Made by a program: the position numbers and the translations under genes. This document shows positions 1-9,962 of a DNA stretch of 64,000 bases, piece after piece. The stretch is taken from the NCBI GenBank assembly GCA_963846925.1, contig CAWJXW010000014.1, positions 434,001 through 498,000 of the forward strand, in the 5' to 3' direction. Every line of letters begins with the position of its first letter. The stretch's first letter is position 1. Source of the DNA: JAQBQB01 sp963846925 (GTDB lineage: Bacteria; Gemmatimonadota; Gemmatimonadetes; Gemmatimonadales; Gemmatimonadaceae). A model generated the notes under the pieces. It had not been told where the DNA came from, ran no database searches, and worked only from the letters and a program-made list of their open reading frames with translations.

Positions 1-561
1 ATGACCGCGTACGCGATGCAATGGCCGGACGATGAAGTCATGTTCCTGTTCGTGTTCCCGGTCCGCGCGCGATCCCTCGTCGTCGGACTGCTCGTGTTCA
101 ACGTGGTGATGGGCGTCGCCGGAGACGGAGGCGCCGCAGCCGCAGCAGGGGCAGGGGCGGGTGCCGGGGCGGGGACCAATCTCGCGTACTTCGCGCATCT
201 CGGCGGTGTGTTCGCGGCATACGTGTACATGCGCATGGCATCGACGTCGCCGAATATGGACCAGGTCCGGCAGCGCGTGGCGAATGTGCCCGATGCGGAC
301 GAACCACCCCGCGCCATTCCCAGAAATCCGCCGCGCCGAGAGCGCGGGGACGAAGTCGACGACGTGGTCGCCAAGAGCAAAGCAACGATCGCCAAGCGAG
401 TCGTCGCGGCATCGCCGGCGCCACGCCGTACCGAGTCGCGCGCCGACGAGCTGGATCGCGTGCTCGACAAGATCTCCCAGCATGGCATCGACAGCCTGAC
501 GTCCGACGAGCGCAACGTGCTCGAGGAAATGTCGAAGCGCTTGCGCGGCCGCGAGTCCTAG
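1..561 (+). CDS. Rhomboid-family intramembrane serine protease, C-terminal part
   Basis: The visible 186 residues are the C-terminal part of a rhomboid protease, which cleaves membrane-spanning substrates inside the bilayer. The start lies before the window: the reading frame is open at base 1 and the text begins inside the conserved loop that reads MQWPDDEVMFLF followed by FPVRAR. The last membrane helix carries the AHLGG motif (about residues 65-69), whose His is the general base of the Ser-His dyad; the GxSG serine must be upstream. A Gly/Ala-rich stretch (about residues 42-58) precedes that helix. After it comes a charged, Arg-rich cytoplasmic tail of about 110 residues with no recognised domain. 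The family is clear; substrate and role are unknown. Confidence 0.85.
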   Translation: MTAYAMQWPDDEVMFLFVFPVRARSLVVGLLVFNVVMGVAGDGGAAAAAGAGAGAGAGTNLAYFAHLGGVFAAYVYMRMASTSPNMDQVRQRVANVPDADEPPRAIPRNPPRRERGDEVDDVVAKSKATIAKRVVAASPAPRRTESRADELDRVLDKISQHGIDSLTSDERNVLEEMSKRLRGRES

Positions 562-620
562 TCGCGCGATCCTCTCGGCCGCGCGCGAGTCGAGGCCAAA
601 CTACCGTCAAGAAAGAAAGA

Positions 621-644
621 GCCCCCCGGGGTGTCCCGGGGGGC
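621..644. terminator. Perfect GC hairpin after the rhomboid gene
   Basis: A 10-bp perfect stem (GCCCCCCGGG / CCCGGGGGGC) closes a GTGT loop 60 bases after the rhomboid stop. The flank on the left is AAGAAAGAAAGA, so the U-rich tail appears only when the hairpin is read on the minus strand. It probably ends plus-strand transcription as a strong hairpin without a clear U-tract. Confidence 0.6.
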
Positions 645-816
645 GATGCCGCCACGCCGTTCTCGCGGCGGCGATGACCAGCGCATAGCGCCGGCCCGTT
701 GCCAATATGCGGCGCGTTACTACACGGCGCCAGCCAAGATTGTTTCCACGTCGGTCGCGTTTCTCAAGTCACGCACGATTTGCACCGAAGTGCGGAACGC
801 GTGCATTCTTTCGCGC

Positions 817-1237
817 ATGCCACGCCCCGAATTGCTGGAAACGTTCCCCAATCCGTACCCCGACCGGCGCTACGAGATCGCCATGGAGTGCGCCGAGTTC
901 ACGTCGCTCTGTCCGCTCGGCGGAATCGAGACGGACGCGGCGGAGCTCGAGGCGCTGCAAGGCGGTGCGCCGGATTTCGGGACGATCCGAATCAACTACG
1001 TGCCGCGGTGACGCGTGCCTCGAGCTCAAGAGTCTCAAGCTCTACCTCTGGAGCTTCAGGAACGACGGGATCTTCTACGAGCGGGCCGTCAACCGGATTC
1101 TGGATGACCTCGCACAAGCAGCGAAACCACACTGGATGGAGGTGGTGGGTGACTTCAACGTTCGCGGCGGGATCAAGTCGGTCATCACGCGCTCACGTCG
1201 GCGCGCGATCGAAGGAGTAGGGGAAGCACGGCGGTAG
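817..1237 (+). CDS. queF: NADPH-dependent 7-cyano-7-deazaguanine (preQ0) reductase QueF, frameshifted as read
   Basis: QueF reduces the nitrile of preQ0 to the amine preQ1 in queuosine tRNA-modification synthesis, in the cytoplasm. The ATG at 817 opens with the family signature LETFPNPYPDRRYEI, then EFTSLCP with the catalytic Cys. The conserved Asp is in APDFGTI, and the core continues as ELKSLKLYLWSFRN and ends with FNVRGGI. The frame is broken at about 1009, where one surplus base in CGGTGAC creates a TGA; skipping it restores family spacing (VPR then DACLELKSLK). An unusual feature is about 14 extra residues between the catalytic Cys and Asp compared with the short Bacillus-type enzyme. 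No preQ1 riboswitch was recognised in the leader. No other queuosine gene is adjacent. The M28 peptidase follows at once. Confidence 0.9.
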
Positions 1238-2867
1238 CTGTCGCTCATCGTCGTCGTCGCAACGGCGTGCTCCTCGGCGGGCTCGGCGCCGTCGCCATCG
1301 GCCACAGCCTCGTCGGCCCGCGCGTCTTCCTCGGGGATCGCCCCGGCGCTCGACGCGATCCGCGAGACCGATCTGCGTCGCGACATGTTCGCGATGGGGG
1401 GCGACGCGATGCGCGGCCGCGAGGCCGGCACGCTCGACGAGATGCGGGCCACCGGCTGGGTTGCCGAACAGGCGCGCGAGGCCGGGCTGCAGCCGGCGGG
1501 TGACGATGGGACGTTCTTCCAGTGGTGGCCGATGCGCCGCACGCGACTGAGCGCGAGCAGCGAGATCTCACTTGGCGGCAAGCCGCTGCAACTCTGGCGC
1601 GACGCTGTCGCTCTGTCGAACCAGCCGGTGACGGCTCGATCTCCCGGTCGTCTTCGTGGCCGACACGGCCGCGCTCGAGCGCACCGACGTGAAAGGAAAG
1701 GCGGTGGCGATGGTGGTCGCTCCGATCCCGACTCAGCCGGCGGCGCAGTTCACGATCCGCGGAAATTTCCAGGCGACAACGGCCGCGATGCTGCGCGCAG
1801 CACGCTGCGCGGATCGCGCAGGCGGGCGGCGCCGCGGCGATCCTCATCTCGGACGGATCGAGCGCGCTCGACGAAGCGTTCGTCGCCACCGCCACGGTGT
1901 CGTCGCGCGGAACGTACGCGATCGATTCGGCGGGCGGCGCCGCGGGTACGTTTGCGCGTCCGCCGACGCAGAACCAAAACGCGCCGGGGACCGGGCGAGC
2001 TGGCGGAGGTGGCGCGGGAGGAGGGGGAGGGGAGGGGGAGGTCGCGGGCGCGGGAATGCGACGACGATTCCGGCGCTCTGGGTTCGGAACGCCGCGCTCG
2101 AAGCGGCGAGATCGCCGAACGCCAAGCTCGTCGCGAACGTCGTCAGCGAGACGTTCTACTATCCGTCGGGGAACGTGATCGGCGTCGTCAAAGGCACGGA
2201 TCCTCGGCTGGCGCACGAGTACGTGTTGTACAGCGGGCATCAGGACCACGACGGGACGCGCTACGTCGTGAACGGGGACTCGATCTGGAACGGCGCCGAC
2301 GACAACGCCAGCGTCAGCGTGGCGATGCTGGCGATCGCGCGCGCATTCGTCGCGCATCCGGCGCCGCGCCCGATTCTTTTCGTCTGGCACGGCGCGGAAG
2401 AGCGCGGGCTCCTCGGCTCACGATGGTACGTGAATCATTCCACCGTGCCGCACTCGGAGATCGTCGCGGTGCTCAACGGCGACATGATCGGCCGCAACGA
2501 TCCGGACAGCGCCGCGCTGCTCGGCGCGCAGCCGCCGCATCGCAACTCGGTCGCACTGGTGGACGACGCGCTGCGCGCGAACGCGGAGCTCACGCACTTC
2601 AAGCTCGACACGGTGTGGGATCGTCCGTCGCACCCGGAAGGTTGGTATTTCCGCAGCGATCACCTGCCGTATGCGCGCGCCGGAATTCCGGCGATCGAAT
2701 TCAGCACGCTGCTGCATCCCGACTATCACACGCCGCGCGACGAGCCGTCGCGAATCGACATCCCGAAGCTGGCTCGGATGACGCAGTGGATGTACGCGAC
2801 GGGGTGGATCGTCGCGAACGCGGCGCAGCGGCCGGATGTGATTCCGGGGTTCAAGCTCGAGCGGTAG
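1238..2867 (+). CDS. M28-family zinc aminopeptidase, predicted lipoprotein, frameshifted as read
   Basis: Secreted M28 metallopeptidases remove N-terminal residues from peptides using two zinc ions. The first residues read LSLIVVVATACSS, a lipobox-like signal, so it is probably a lipoprotein exported to the periplasm. The start codon is not resolvable: the open frame begins just after the queF stop and an indel near 1245 is likely. The catalytic half is clear: HQDHDG, GADDNAS, HGAEERG, NGDMIG and HTPRDE supply the His-Asp-Glu-Asp-His metal and catalytic set. The product must be assembled from at least three frames, with switches near 1640, 1800 and 2060, and a Gly-rich linker (about 1990-2055) lies between the protease-associated part and the catalytic part. 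The gene ends convergently with the TonB receptor. Confidence 0.85.
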
Positions 2868-2886
2868 ACGGTAGACCGCTGGACGG
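2865..2886 (+). repeat. Degenerate 8-bp repeat (ACCGGTGG family) starting at the M28 stop codon
   Basis: The bases from the stop onward read TAGACGGTAGACCGCTGG, a worn copy of the GGTAGACC-GGTGGACC series found intact at 11732, 47161 and elsewhere. The TAG stop is itself part of a GGTAGAC unit. Confidence 0.5.
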
Positions 2887-2905
2887 AAACTGCGCAAGAA
2901 CGAAG

Positions 2906-2934
2906 AAACGGGGGCGCCGGAGGCGCCCCCGTTT
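2906..2934. terminator. Bidirectional terminator between M28 peptidase and TonB receptor
   Basis: A 13-bp perfect stem (AAACGGGGGCGCC with GGCGCCCCCGTTT) and a GGA loop has A-rich and T-rich ends on either side, so it works as an intrinsic terminator for both convergent genes. Confidence 0.85.
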
Positions 2935-2958
2935 GTCTGCGCTGACACCGTGCTATCT

Positions 2959-5900
2959 TTAGAACTGATACTTGAGCTGGAGCTGCAGCGCGTAGTTCGA
3001 CTGATGCGTTCTGCGTGTTGAACTGGTTCACGACGTTGTAGTTGAACACCGGCTGCGCGCCGCTGGTGATCTTGACCGGCTGACCCGGCGCGGCGACGTA
3101 CGACCGGCGGGTGAGGAGCGCCGGGCTGTTCGTGCTGCCGAAATCGCGCGAGCCCCAGTTCTTGTTGAGCAGGTTGAGGAAGTTGAAGATGTCGAGCTGG
3201 AGGATGAAGTTCTTGCCCTGAACCGTCGGCAGCGTCTGGCGAGCCGAGAGGTTCACGACCTTGTCCCACGGCGTGCGGCAGCTGTTGCGCTTCATGATCG
3301 TGCCGCGCTGCGAGTTGAGGCAGGGGTGGCTGGTGATGAAGGTCTCGAGCGAATCCTGCTGCTGGGCCGGCGTGAGCGCGTCGCGCCGCTGCCGCTGTGA
3401 TGAAGCGAATCTGCGTCGTGTCGTGGGCGTTCTTCGGAACGTAGAGCAGGTCGTTGGACGCCGAGTTGTCGCCGTTCATGTCGCTGCCGTAGACGTACTC
3501 GAACGGAACGCCGGACTCGCCGATCCAGCTCAGCGAGATGCCGGTCTTCGTCGGGAGCGTGTACTCGCCGCTGACGACGAAGCGGTGCGGCGCATCCCAC
3601 TTCGACGGCGCCAGCTCCTGCGCGTCTTGGCGGCCGGAGTAGCGAGCGGCCGAACTGCCAGTTCGAGAACGCGACGGAGGAGGTCAGGTCCCACACGTCG
3701 TACGAGTGGCCGTACGTGTAGGCGACCGAGCCTTCGAAGTTGTTCGAGAAGCGCTTCATCGAGCTGCTCGGTGATGCTGTACGCGTAATCGTGCGTCGAC
3801 TGATTGGCGATGTTGATGACGTCGCCGGCTGACGCCGGGCTTGGGCGCACGCGGGACCGGGTTCGACGGTGCGGTCGCGATGTCGCCGTAGAGCGCGCGG
3901 CCGTTCAGGTCGTGGCCGATCGGATCCTTCACCAGGCCGATGTTCTGAGTAGTAGAAGTTCTGAACCTGGCGGGTGTACATCGCTTCGACGGTGCCGATC
4001 ATGTTCCACGGCAGGCGGCGATCGAAACCGATCGAGCTGCGCCACGTCGACGGGAACTTGAGGTTCGGGTCGATCGTGTTGACCGTCACCGCCGGAGCGC
4101 CCGTGCTGCCCTTGCAGTTCGTCGGCGATCGGTGTCCGGCGTTCGGCATCGCCGGGCGCGGTGGCACGTTGGTGCAGGCCAGGTTGGCGAATCCGTTCAC
4201 GCCCGAGTTGCCGAACAGGTTGCTGAGCCACACGTAGGCCGGCGTTGCCGACGAAGACGCCCGTGCCGCCGCGCAGCTGATTCACCTGATCGCCCGTCAC
4301 GTCCCAGTTGAAGCCGATGCGCGGCGACCACTGCGGAATGTTCGTGCGGCACGTTCGCGGTGTTGATGCCGAGCGAGCTCGCTTGGATCGTCCGGATTCG
4401 TGCCGGGCTTCGACGTGAGGCCGAGGCAGATCGAGACGGAGGCCGCCCACGATGTTGAGGCGGTTCGTCGCCTGCCACTCGTCTTCACGCGTAGAAGGCC
4501 AGCGAGCGGGCCGTGAAGTGCGCCGCGCCGTCGCTGTTGTCGAGCTTGATGCCGAGCGTCGCGGAGCTCGGCGTGTTGTTGCATGAGCGAGTCGAGCGTG
4601 CCGAACGTGAAATTGCCGAGCGAGTTCTGCGAGAACAGGTTGCGGACCTTGTAGAACTTGTTCTGCGTGCCGACCGTGAAGCGGTGGCGCTCCCACGGGT
4701 AGCGTGTAGTTGTCGGTGAGCTCGGCGATCTTCTGGTCGAGCTCGTTGCCCTGCGACGAGTTCTCCGTGCCGGCCGAGAGCGAGCCGTTGCCGGTGCCGG
4801 CGAAGGGCTCGAGACGCGCGAGATGACGACGAACGGCGCCTGAATCGGAACTGCGCGAATGTCGTTGATGTCGGTGTAGCCCGACGGTCAGCTCGTTCGT
4901 GCCGCCGTTGCCGAACGTCGAGAAGAGCTGCGCGGTGCCGCTGTTCGTCGCCGTCGGTGATCGTGTAGCCGTTGTTCGAGAGCGCCAGGCGCGTGGCGCT
5001 GCGCGTGCTGACGACGTCCTGCTTGCGCGCTCGACGTAGTTGTAGCGCGCGACGAGGCGGCTGTTCTCCGGCAGGTTGATGAGGTCGAGCGCGGGCGAAG
5101 AGGTTCGCGAGCGGATTCTCGTGTTCCAGAGGCCGCCGTTGCCCGGATCGGCGAAGCCGTACTTCGTCTTCAGGATGTTGGTGAAGCTGTCGACCGCGGC
5201 CTGCGGTGGCCGGCGGTTTGGTCGTCATGTTCGAGGGCTGGCCGAGGTACGGGCCGATGTTCGGCGCCTTCTGCTGCTGGAATTCCGGCGCGACCGAGAA
5301 GAGCAGCTTGTCCTTGATGATCGGGCCGCCGAACCAGAAGCCTTCCTGCGACTGCTTGAACGGCGAGGCGCGGAGATAGGAGACGTTGCGCTCCATCTTT
5401 TCGGTGCGCGTGCTGTACGTGCCCGTGCTGTGGAATTCGTTCGAGCCGCTCTTCGTCACGGCGTTCACGAGGAAGCCCGTGAAGTTGCCCTGGCGAACGT
5501 CGTACGGCGACAGCAGGATCTGATATTCCTTGATCGCCTCGAGCGAAACCTGCTTCGCGCCGGCGAGACCGCCCGGCTGCAGCGTCGAGCTCAAACCGAA
5601 GAGATCGTTCGCGACCGCGCCGTCGATCTGAATCGCGTTGAAGCGATTGTTCTGGCCGCCGCCGGAAAGACCCGGGCCCTTCGTCGACACCTGCGGCGAG
5701 AGCACGACGAAATCCGTGAAGTTGCGGTTCAGCGTTGGGAGTCGCGCGATCGCCGAATCGGTGATCGTTCGTCTCGACGCCCGTGTGCGACTGCGACATG
5801 ATGGCGCCGGTGGTCGACGCGACGATTTCGACGTTGGCGAGTCGCGTGACCGCCGTCCGAAGCGACAGATCGACGCGGACCGTTTCGCCGAGGGAGACCT

Positions 5901-6199
5901 GGAGATTGTTCGTGTCGCGCTGAGCGAAGCCGATGCGGCGGACCGTGATCGTGTACGGCCCGCCGGTCTCGAGCGCCGAGACGTAATAGCGTCCGGCGGT
6001 CGTTCGTGAGCGTGCCGGCGCGCGCACCGGTCGACCGATTGACGACCTGAATCTGCGCGCCTGCCATGGGTTTTCCGGTTTCGTCGGTGACGAAGCCGGT
6101 GAATCCGCCCGTCGACACCTGTGCGTGGAGGCCGTTCGCCGCTCCAAGAAGCGCCACCAAACTCAGGGCACTTCGCAGCGTCCAACATGAAATCTTCAT
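2959..6199 (-). CDS. TonB-dependent receptor with carboxypeptidase-like N-terminal domain (Oar-like), heavily frameshifted as read
   Basis: Outer-membrane receptors of this type take up large substrates using TonB energy. ATG at 6199 starts a signal peptide (ALLGAANGLHAQ), then a carboxypeptidase-regulatory-like domain (GFTGFVTDETGKPMAGAQI). A plug domain follows (RNFTDFVVLSPQV, IQIDGAVANDLFG, KEYQILLSPYDVRQGNFTG, VTKSGSNEFHST, WFGGPIIKDKLLFS). The last residues read LQLKYQF then TAA at 2961, and the terminal Phe is the usual beta-barrel sorting signal. Length of about 1080 codons fits the family. At least ten frame switches occur; three I resolved are single surplus bases at about 5998, 5768 and 5200. 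A real pseudogene is possible, but intact motifs across the whole length point to sequence error. The substrate cannot be told from context. Confidence 0.85.
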
Positions 6200-6667
6200 A
6201 ACGGTAGGAGGGTCCTCGTGGAATGAATGACAGTGTTCGACATCGCCCTTGTCCCACGGCTCACGGGTGGAGTGAGTGGGTCGTGCTGACTTACTCGAAT
6301 TGCGGCTGGTTTGCTCGCATCGGCTGGTAACGATCGCGTCACCGGGGGGGATGGCGCTGCGAAAAACTCAGAAACCCAGGGCGGATGAGCGGAGGCAATG
6401 TATGCCCGGGATGCGGGGTTGGCGAGATGGGAATCCCGGACTCGCGCGTGGTGCCGCGGTGATAACTTCGACGCTTACGCCGGGGTCACACGAGACACTC
6501 GTTCGGCTCAGCGTATTGGAGTACTAGCGTGCGGCCAGAGCTCGGAAGCGCGGTGAATGTATCCACTCGGGTCGGCAGGTTCGGGCCGGCGCGACGCGTC
6601 GCGCGGCGCTCTCGCGGTCGAATGCAAGCGGCGAGCGCCAGCGTTTCGCGGACCGAAAGGGCGCGCG
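6200..6667. other. Intergenic region upstream of the TonB receptor
   Basis: About 470 bases hold no convincing gene. An 83-codon frame at 6276-6527 has no recognisable content. The region should carry the minus-strand promoter of the TonB receptor; I see no clear hexamers, repeat array or RNA fold. Confidence 0.5.
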
Positions 6668-6697
6668 TTGACTAAACCGAAATAACTCGAATAAATT
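6668..6697 (+). promoter_or_regulatory. Sigma-70-type promoter of tRNA-Phe
   Basis: TTGACT (6668-6673) and TAAATT (6692-6697) are 18 bases apart in an AT-rich patch that stands out from the GC-rich surroundings. The mature tRNA begins 12 bases after the -10 element. Confidence 0.7.
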
Positions 6698-6708
6698 GAA
6701 TGGCTTGG

Positions 6709-6781
<73 letters not shown>

Positions 6782-6798
6782 TTGCTCGACCTGACGAG

Positions 6799-6827
6799 AA
6801 AACGGCCGCCCATCGGGCGGCCGTTTT
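6799..6827. terminator. Bidirectional terminator between tRNA-Phe and the Ig-like lipoprotein
   Basis: A perfect 13-bp stem AAAACGGCCGCCC / GGGCGGCCGTTTT with loop ATC. The A-tract and T-tract at the two ends make it a good intrinsic terminator on both strands. Confidence 0.88.
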
Positions 6828-6855
6828 CATGTCCTGCAGAGCTGCCGCGCGATCA

Positions 6856-8769
6856 TCAAGGCGTGATCGTGCCAGGGAAGCTCGCGAACATGAAGCTCCC
6901 TCCGTCGGTGAACGGCGGCTGCCCGACGCCCACCGTTCCAGGCCACCCGGTTCCGGTCACGGTCCAGTTGGTGAGCGCCCCCGTCTTGAGACCCCAGTTC
7001 ACGTCGAAGCCGGACACGCCGGAGAGATCCGGAACGTCCAGGTTGAGCGCCGATGCGCTCGAGTAGCCGACGGTCTGCTGGATCGTCACCTCGCGCGGCG
7101 CGCCTCCCGCCTGTGTCGCGTTGAACGTGAACAGCTTGTTGTACTGCGACTGCACGTTGATCGCCGCGCGAAGGCGGGCGTAACCGGTCGCCGTCAGCGT
7201 GGACACCGTCGGCGTGCTGAGCGCCGGGCCGAGTGCGAACGTCTGATCGACCGCGGTGTGGAACGCGAACAGCGCTTCGCGCTGCGGGGTCGTGCCGGTG
7301 AGACTGGGCAACGCCACGATCCCAAGGATGTGCAGATCGCCTGCCGCCTGATTCGCGGCTGGCACGCCAGGATAGGTGCGGGTCGCTCCGCCGCCGGTGA
7401 AGTCGGTGAAGTACGTCGCGAAGGTGTTGTTCGTCGTGAAGTAGATGCCGAGCAGCGCCGAGACGTCGGTGCCGAGATTCGTGATCGTGAGGTTCTTCGT
7501 CACCGGCGCGAACGCTTCCGACGCGCCGAAGTCGACCGTCGCGAGCGCGCTGCCCGCGGCCGGGTTCAGGTTCCGGCGAATGATCATCTTCGCGAGGTTG
7601 AGCGAGAACGACGTGCCATTGATCGTCAGCACCTCGCGGCCGGTGACGAGATCGACGTTGCCGTTCGGCACGTTGGAGAACGTCAGCGACGTCGCGCTGA
7701 ACACACCCGCGGACGTGCCGAGGCTCCCCACCACGATGTCACCGGTGCTCGTTCCGGCCACCGCTGCGGTGACCGTCTTGCCCGCGCCGGCCGCACCGCT
7801 GCACACCTCGTTGGCTCGCCCCTGCAAATCGGCTTTCGATCCATAAAAGACTTCGAGATCGAAACCGCCAGTGGAGAACGGAAGCACGTAAGCGACGCCG
7901 CCGACCGCCTGCGTGATGTTGAACGTGTACGCGTCGTTCGTGCCCGTGACGTGAGTCCACGCGCCGCTCGTGCCGTCCTGGAACGCCACCCAGATCGGAA
8001 TGCCGAGCCTGCCGCAGAACTGCCAGATGACGTTGCCGGACGTTGTTTGAGCCGTCACGCTGGCTTGCACCGTCACCGTTTGATCGGTGAGACCGGCCAC
8101 CGTTCCCTTGACGGTCAGCGTTTGCGCGCCGACGGTCGCTGTCGCGGACGCGGTGAGCGTCAGCGTGTCGGTCGTGCCGGTCGTGCTGGGGGTCGACAGC
8201 GCGGCCGTCAACCCGTTCGCCGCGCCGGTGACCGAGAGCGCCACCGCTCCCGCAAAACCGCCGGTCCGGTTGACCGTGATGACGACCGTCGCGGCTCCGC
8301 CCTGCGCGATCGACGGGGCCGCGGGGCTCGCCGTGAGCGTATAGTTGCCGGTGACGGCCGCCGCGGTGACCGTCAACGCGAGCGTCGCGGATGCCGTCGT
8401 GACACCGGTTCCCGTTGCATTGATCGTGGCCGTCGAGGCCCCGGTCGCGGTGGTGGCGGCGACGGCGAAGGTGAGCGTCGCCGACGTCGCGCCGGACGCG
8501 ATCGTCGCCGACGACACCGTGACGCCGGTCGGCAGGCCGGTTACGGCGATCGAGACGTCGCCGGAGAAGCCGCCCGTGCGGGTGAGGTTGACCGTGATGT
8601 TGCCCGCCGTTCCTTGAACGACGGAGAGCGACGACGCCGAGAGCGCGATCGAGATCGCCGGCGTGAGGGTCGTCGTGCCGCCGTTGTCGTCACTGCCACC
8701 ACACCCGCCGAACACGATGGCACCGAGGATCGTGATGGCAAGCAAGCACCGCGACCGAGCGCGCGACAT
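6856..8769 (-). CDS. Secreted Ig-like-repeat lipoprotein of unknown function
   Basis: 637 residues. The start has a lipobox signal (ITILGAIVFGGCGGS), then a short Gly/Thr linker, so it should be a surface or periplasmic lipoprotein. Two beta-sandwich repeats follow (about residues 40-130 and 140-230), each with the pattern SVVQG/IAQGG...NLTRTGGFSG / NRTGGFAGAVALSV typical of bacterial Ig-like cell-surface repeats. The remaining 400 residues are Gly/Thr/Ala-rich beta structure without a domain I recognise, and they contain one isolated Cys pair (WQFCGR and NEVCSG). A strong Shine-Dalgarno sequence (GGAGGAG, six bases before ATG) fixes the start. The gene is intact, in contrast to the broken genes to its left. 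Adhesion or structural function is only a guess. Confidence 0.8.
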   Translation of the reverse strand: MSRARSRCLLAITILGAIVFGGCGGSDDNGGTTTLTPAISIALSASSLSVVQGTAGNITVNLTRTGGFSGDVSIAVTGLPTGVTVSSATIASGATSATLTFAVAATTATGASTATINATGTGVTTASATLALTVTAAAVTGNYTLTASPAAPSIAQGGAATVVITVNRTGGFAGAVALSVTGAANGLTAALSTPSTTGTTDTLTLTASATATVGAQTLTVKGTVAGLTDQTVTVQASVTAQTTSGNVIWQFCGRLGIPIWVAFQDGTSGAWTHVTGTNDAYTFNITQAVGGVAYVLPFSTGGFDLEVFYGSKADLQGRANEVCSGAAGAGKTVTAAVAGTSTGDIVVGSLGTSAGVFSATSLTFSNVPNGNVDLVTGREVLTINGTSFSLNLAKMIIRRNLNPAAGSALATVDFGASEAFAPVTKNLTITNLGTDVSALLGIYFTTNNTFATYFTDFTGGGATRTYPGVPAANQAAGDLHILGIVALPSLTGTTPQREALFAFHTAVDQTFALGPALSTPTVSTLTATGYARLRAAINVQSQYNKLFTFNATQAGGAPREVTIQQTVGYSSASALNLDVPDLSGVSGFDVNWGLKTGALTNWTVTGTGWPGTVGVGQPPFTDGGSFMFASFPGTITP

Positions 8770-8805
8770 GGATCGCTCCTCCAGGATCTGGTTGGACGCT
8801 GACTA

Positions 8806-8886
8806 CCGATACGAGTGGCTCACGTCGTCAGCATTGAACGTGCCGACGCATGTGCCCGGAACCACGTCGTGCCTCGTCGGGAAGTC
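8806..8886 (-). pseudogene. Relic of a duplicated copy of the neighbouring secreted-protein gene
   Basis: Read on the minus strand this stretch gives HDVVPGTCVGTFNADDV, a decayed match to HNDVPGTRIGTFNAEDV inside the gene at 8922-9962. Similarity covers about 60-70 bases by eye and stops at a TAG. No intact start or further homologous segment is visible, so it is a remnant of a tandem duplication. Confidence 0.65.
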
Positions 8887-8903
8887 CGAACCGTCCCTTT
8901 GGC

Positions 8904-8937
8904 CTTACTGTTACTGGATCCTTACTGATACTGGATG
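8904..8937 (-). repeat. 17-bp tandem duplication over the stop codon of the 8922 gene
   Basis: On the minus strand ATCCAGTATCAGTAAGG is followed at once by ATCCAGTAACAGTAAGG (16 of 17 identical). The first copy encodes the last residues IQYQ and the TAA stop; the second is untranslated. Confidence 0.75.
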
Positions 8938-9962
8938 TAGAGGGGCTTCGGGTTGAGCGCCAAGACGTCCGCCGGCGTCATGAGCGTGCTCCCCTTCTTC
9001 TTCGTGTCGTTGTGGTAGAAAAGCTTGAACCCCGTGTACTCGACCGGATACGAGTACACGTACGCGCGATACGATTCGCGCTTGAGCGCCGGAGGGCCCC
9101 AGCCATCCATGTTGATCACGATCTGGACACGCGGATCGAGCGCGATGCGTTTATACCCCGTGAGCATGTCTCGCGTGAATCGGTGGACGATGAGGATCTT
9201 CGGCGGGAGATGGAGCTGCGTCACGAGGTCCCGCAGCAGTCCCGACGCGTAGTTGACGTCCTCGGCGTTGAAGGTGCCGATCCGCGTGCCCGGGACGTCG
9301 TTGTGCTTCATCGAGAACTCGGGGTCGATCGCCAGGTGGACGTCCGGGCGCGACAAGAAGGGCGTCAGCCGCGGCAGCTCCTCCTGCAGCGTACCCTGTC
9401 CCACCTGCACGTCGAGGAACAGGATCGCGTTCTTCGACTTCGCCCAACCGTAGACCTTCTCAATCAGAGCGCTGTCCATGCGCATGCGGTACTTGCCGGC
9501 CACTCCGGGCGTGCTCTGAGCCACGACGACGATCAAGTGCAGCGCGGGTTGCACCGGATGCGCGGGATCCGCGGTGTTCCACGCGGCCACCTCGCGATCG
9601 AGCTTCGCGAGCATCTCCGGCGTCGCCAGCTCGCCAAGAACTCCCATACGCTTCGAGAGCGGATTTCCATAGAAGGCGACGATCCGCTTTGCGGGCAGAA
9701 TCGAGCCGGGCAACGGGTCGGGCGCGTCGACCGGCCATTTGGGAGGCTCGACGGTCTTCGGCGCAACTGTCTGCGAGCTCTTCTTTGACGCGGTTTTCGA
9801 AGTCGTGCTCTTTGCGGGCTGCCGAGGCCGCGCACGCGCGGAATCAGCCGCCGGGCGCTGGCCTGAAGCTGTCGGGACGCAAAGAAGCCAGGCGAGCGAC
9901 GCCAAGACGACGTTGGCCGCCGCGGCCGACCAACCACGGTGGGCGAATCGACTGGATCTCAT
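8922..9962 (-). CDS. Conserved secreted protein of unknown function
   Basis: 346 residues. The ATG at 9962 starts an Arg-containing signal peptide (ANVVLASLAWLLCVPTASG), then a low-complexity Ser/Thr/Lys linker. The mature domain begins about residue 85 with RIVAFYGNPLSKRMGVLGE. It continues PVQPALHLIVVVAQSTPG, LFLDVQVGQG, DVHLAIDPEFS and ILIVHRFTRDM. The alternation of strand ends and acidic residues (LDVQ, IDPEF, NMDGWG) resembles a TIM-barrel hydrolase, but I cannot name a family or a catalytic residue. A decayed duplicate fragment lies just downstream at 8806-8886, so the gene seems once to have been in tandem. A longer frame reaches 10112, but the signal peptide argues for 9962. Confidence 0.75.
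   Translation of the reverse strand: MRSSRFAHRGWSAAAANVVLASLAWLLCVPTASGQRPAADSARARPRQPAKSTTSKTASKKSSQTVAPKTVEPPKWPVDAPDPLPGSILPAKRIVAFYGNPLSKRMGVLGELATPEMLAKLDREVAAWNTADPAHPVQPALHLIVVVAQSTPGVAGKYRMRMDSALIEKVYGWAKSKNAILFLDVQVGQGTLQEELPRLTPFLSRPDVHLAIDPEFSMKHNDVPGTRIGTFNAEDVNYASGLLRDLVTQLHLPPKILIVHRFTRDMLTGYKRIALDPRVQIVINMDGWGPPALKRESYRAYVYSYPVEYTGFKLFYHNDTKKKGSTLMTPADVLALNPKPLYIQYQ

Noticed and set aside
811..816. preQ1 riboswitch in the queF leader
   Set aside because: No preQ1 aptamer pattern was recognised in the bases between the rhomboid terminator and ATG 817.
6276..6527. 83-codon frame upstream of the TonB receptor
   Set aside because: No ribosome site or recognisable domain; probably chance.
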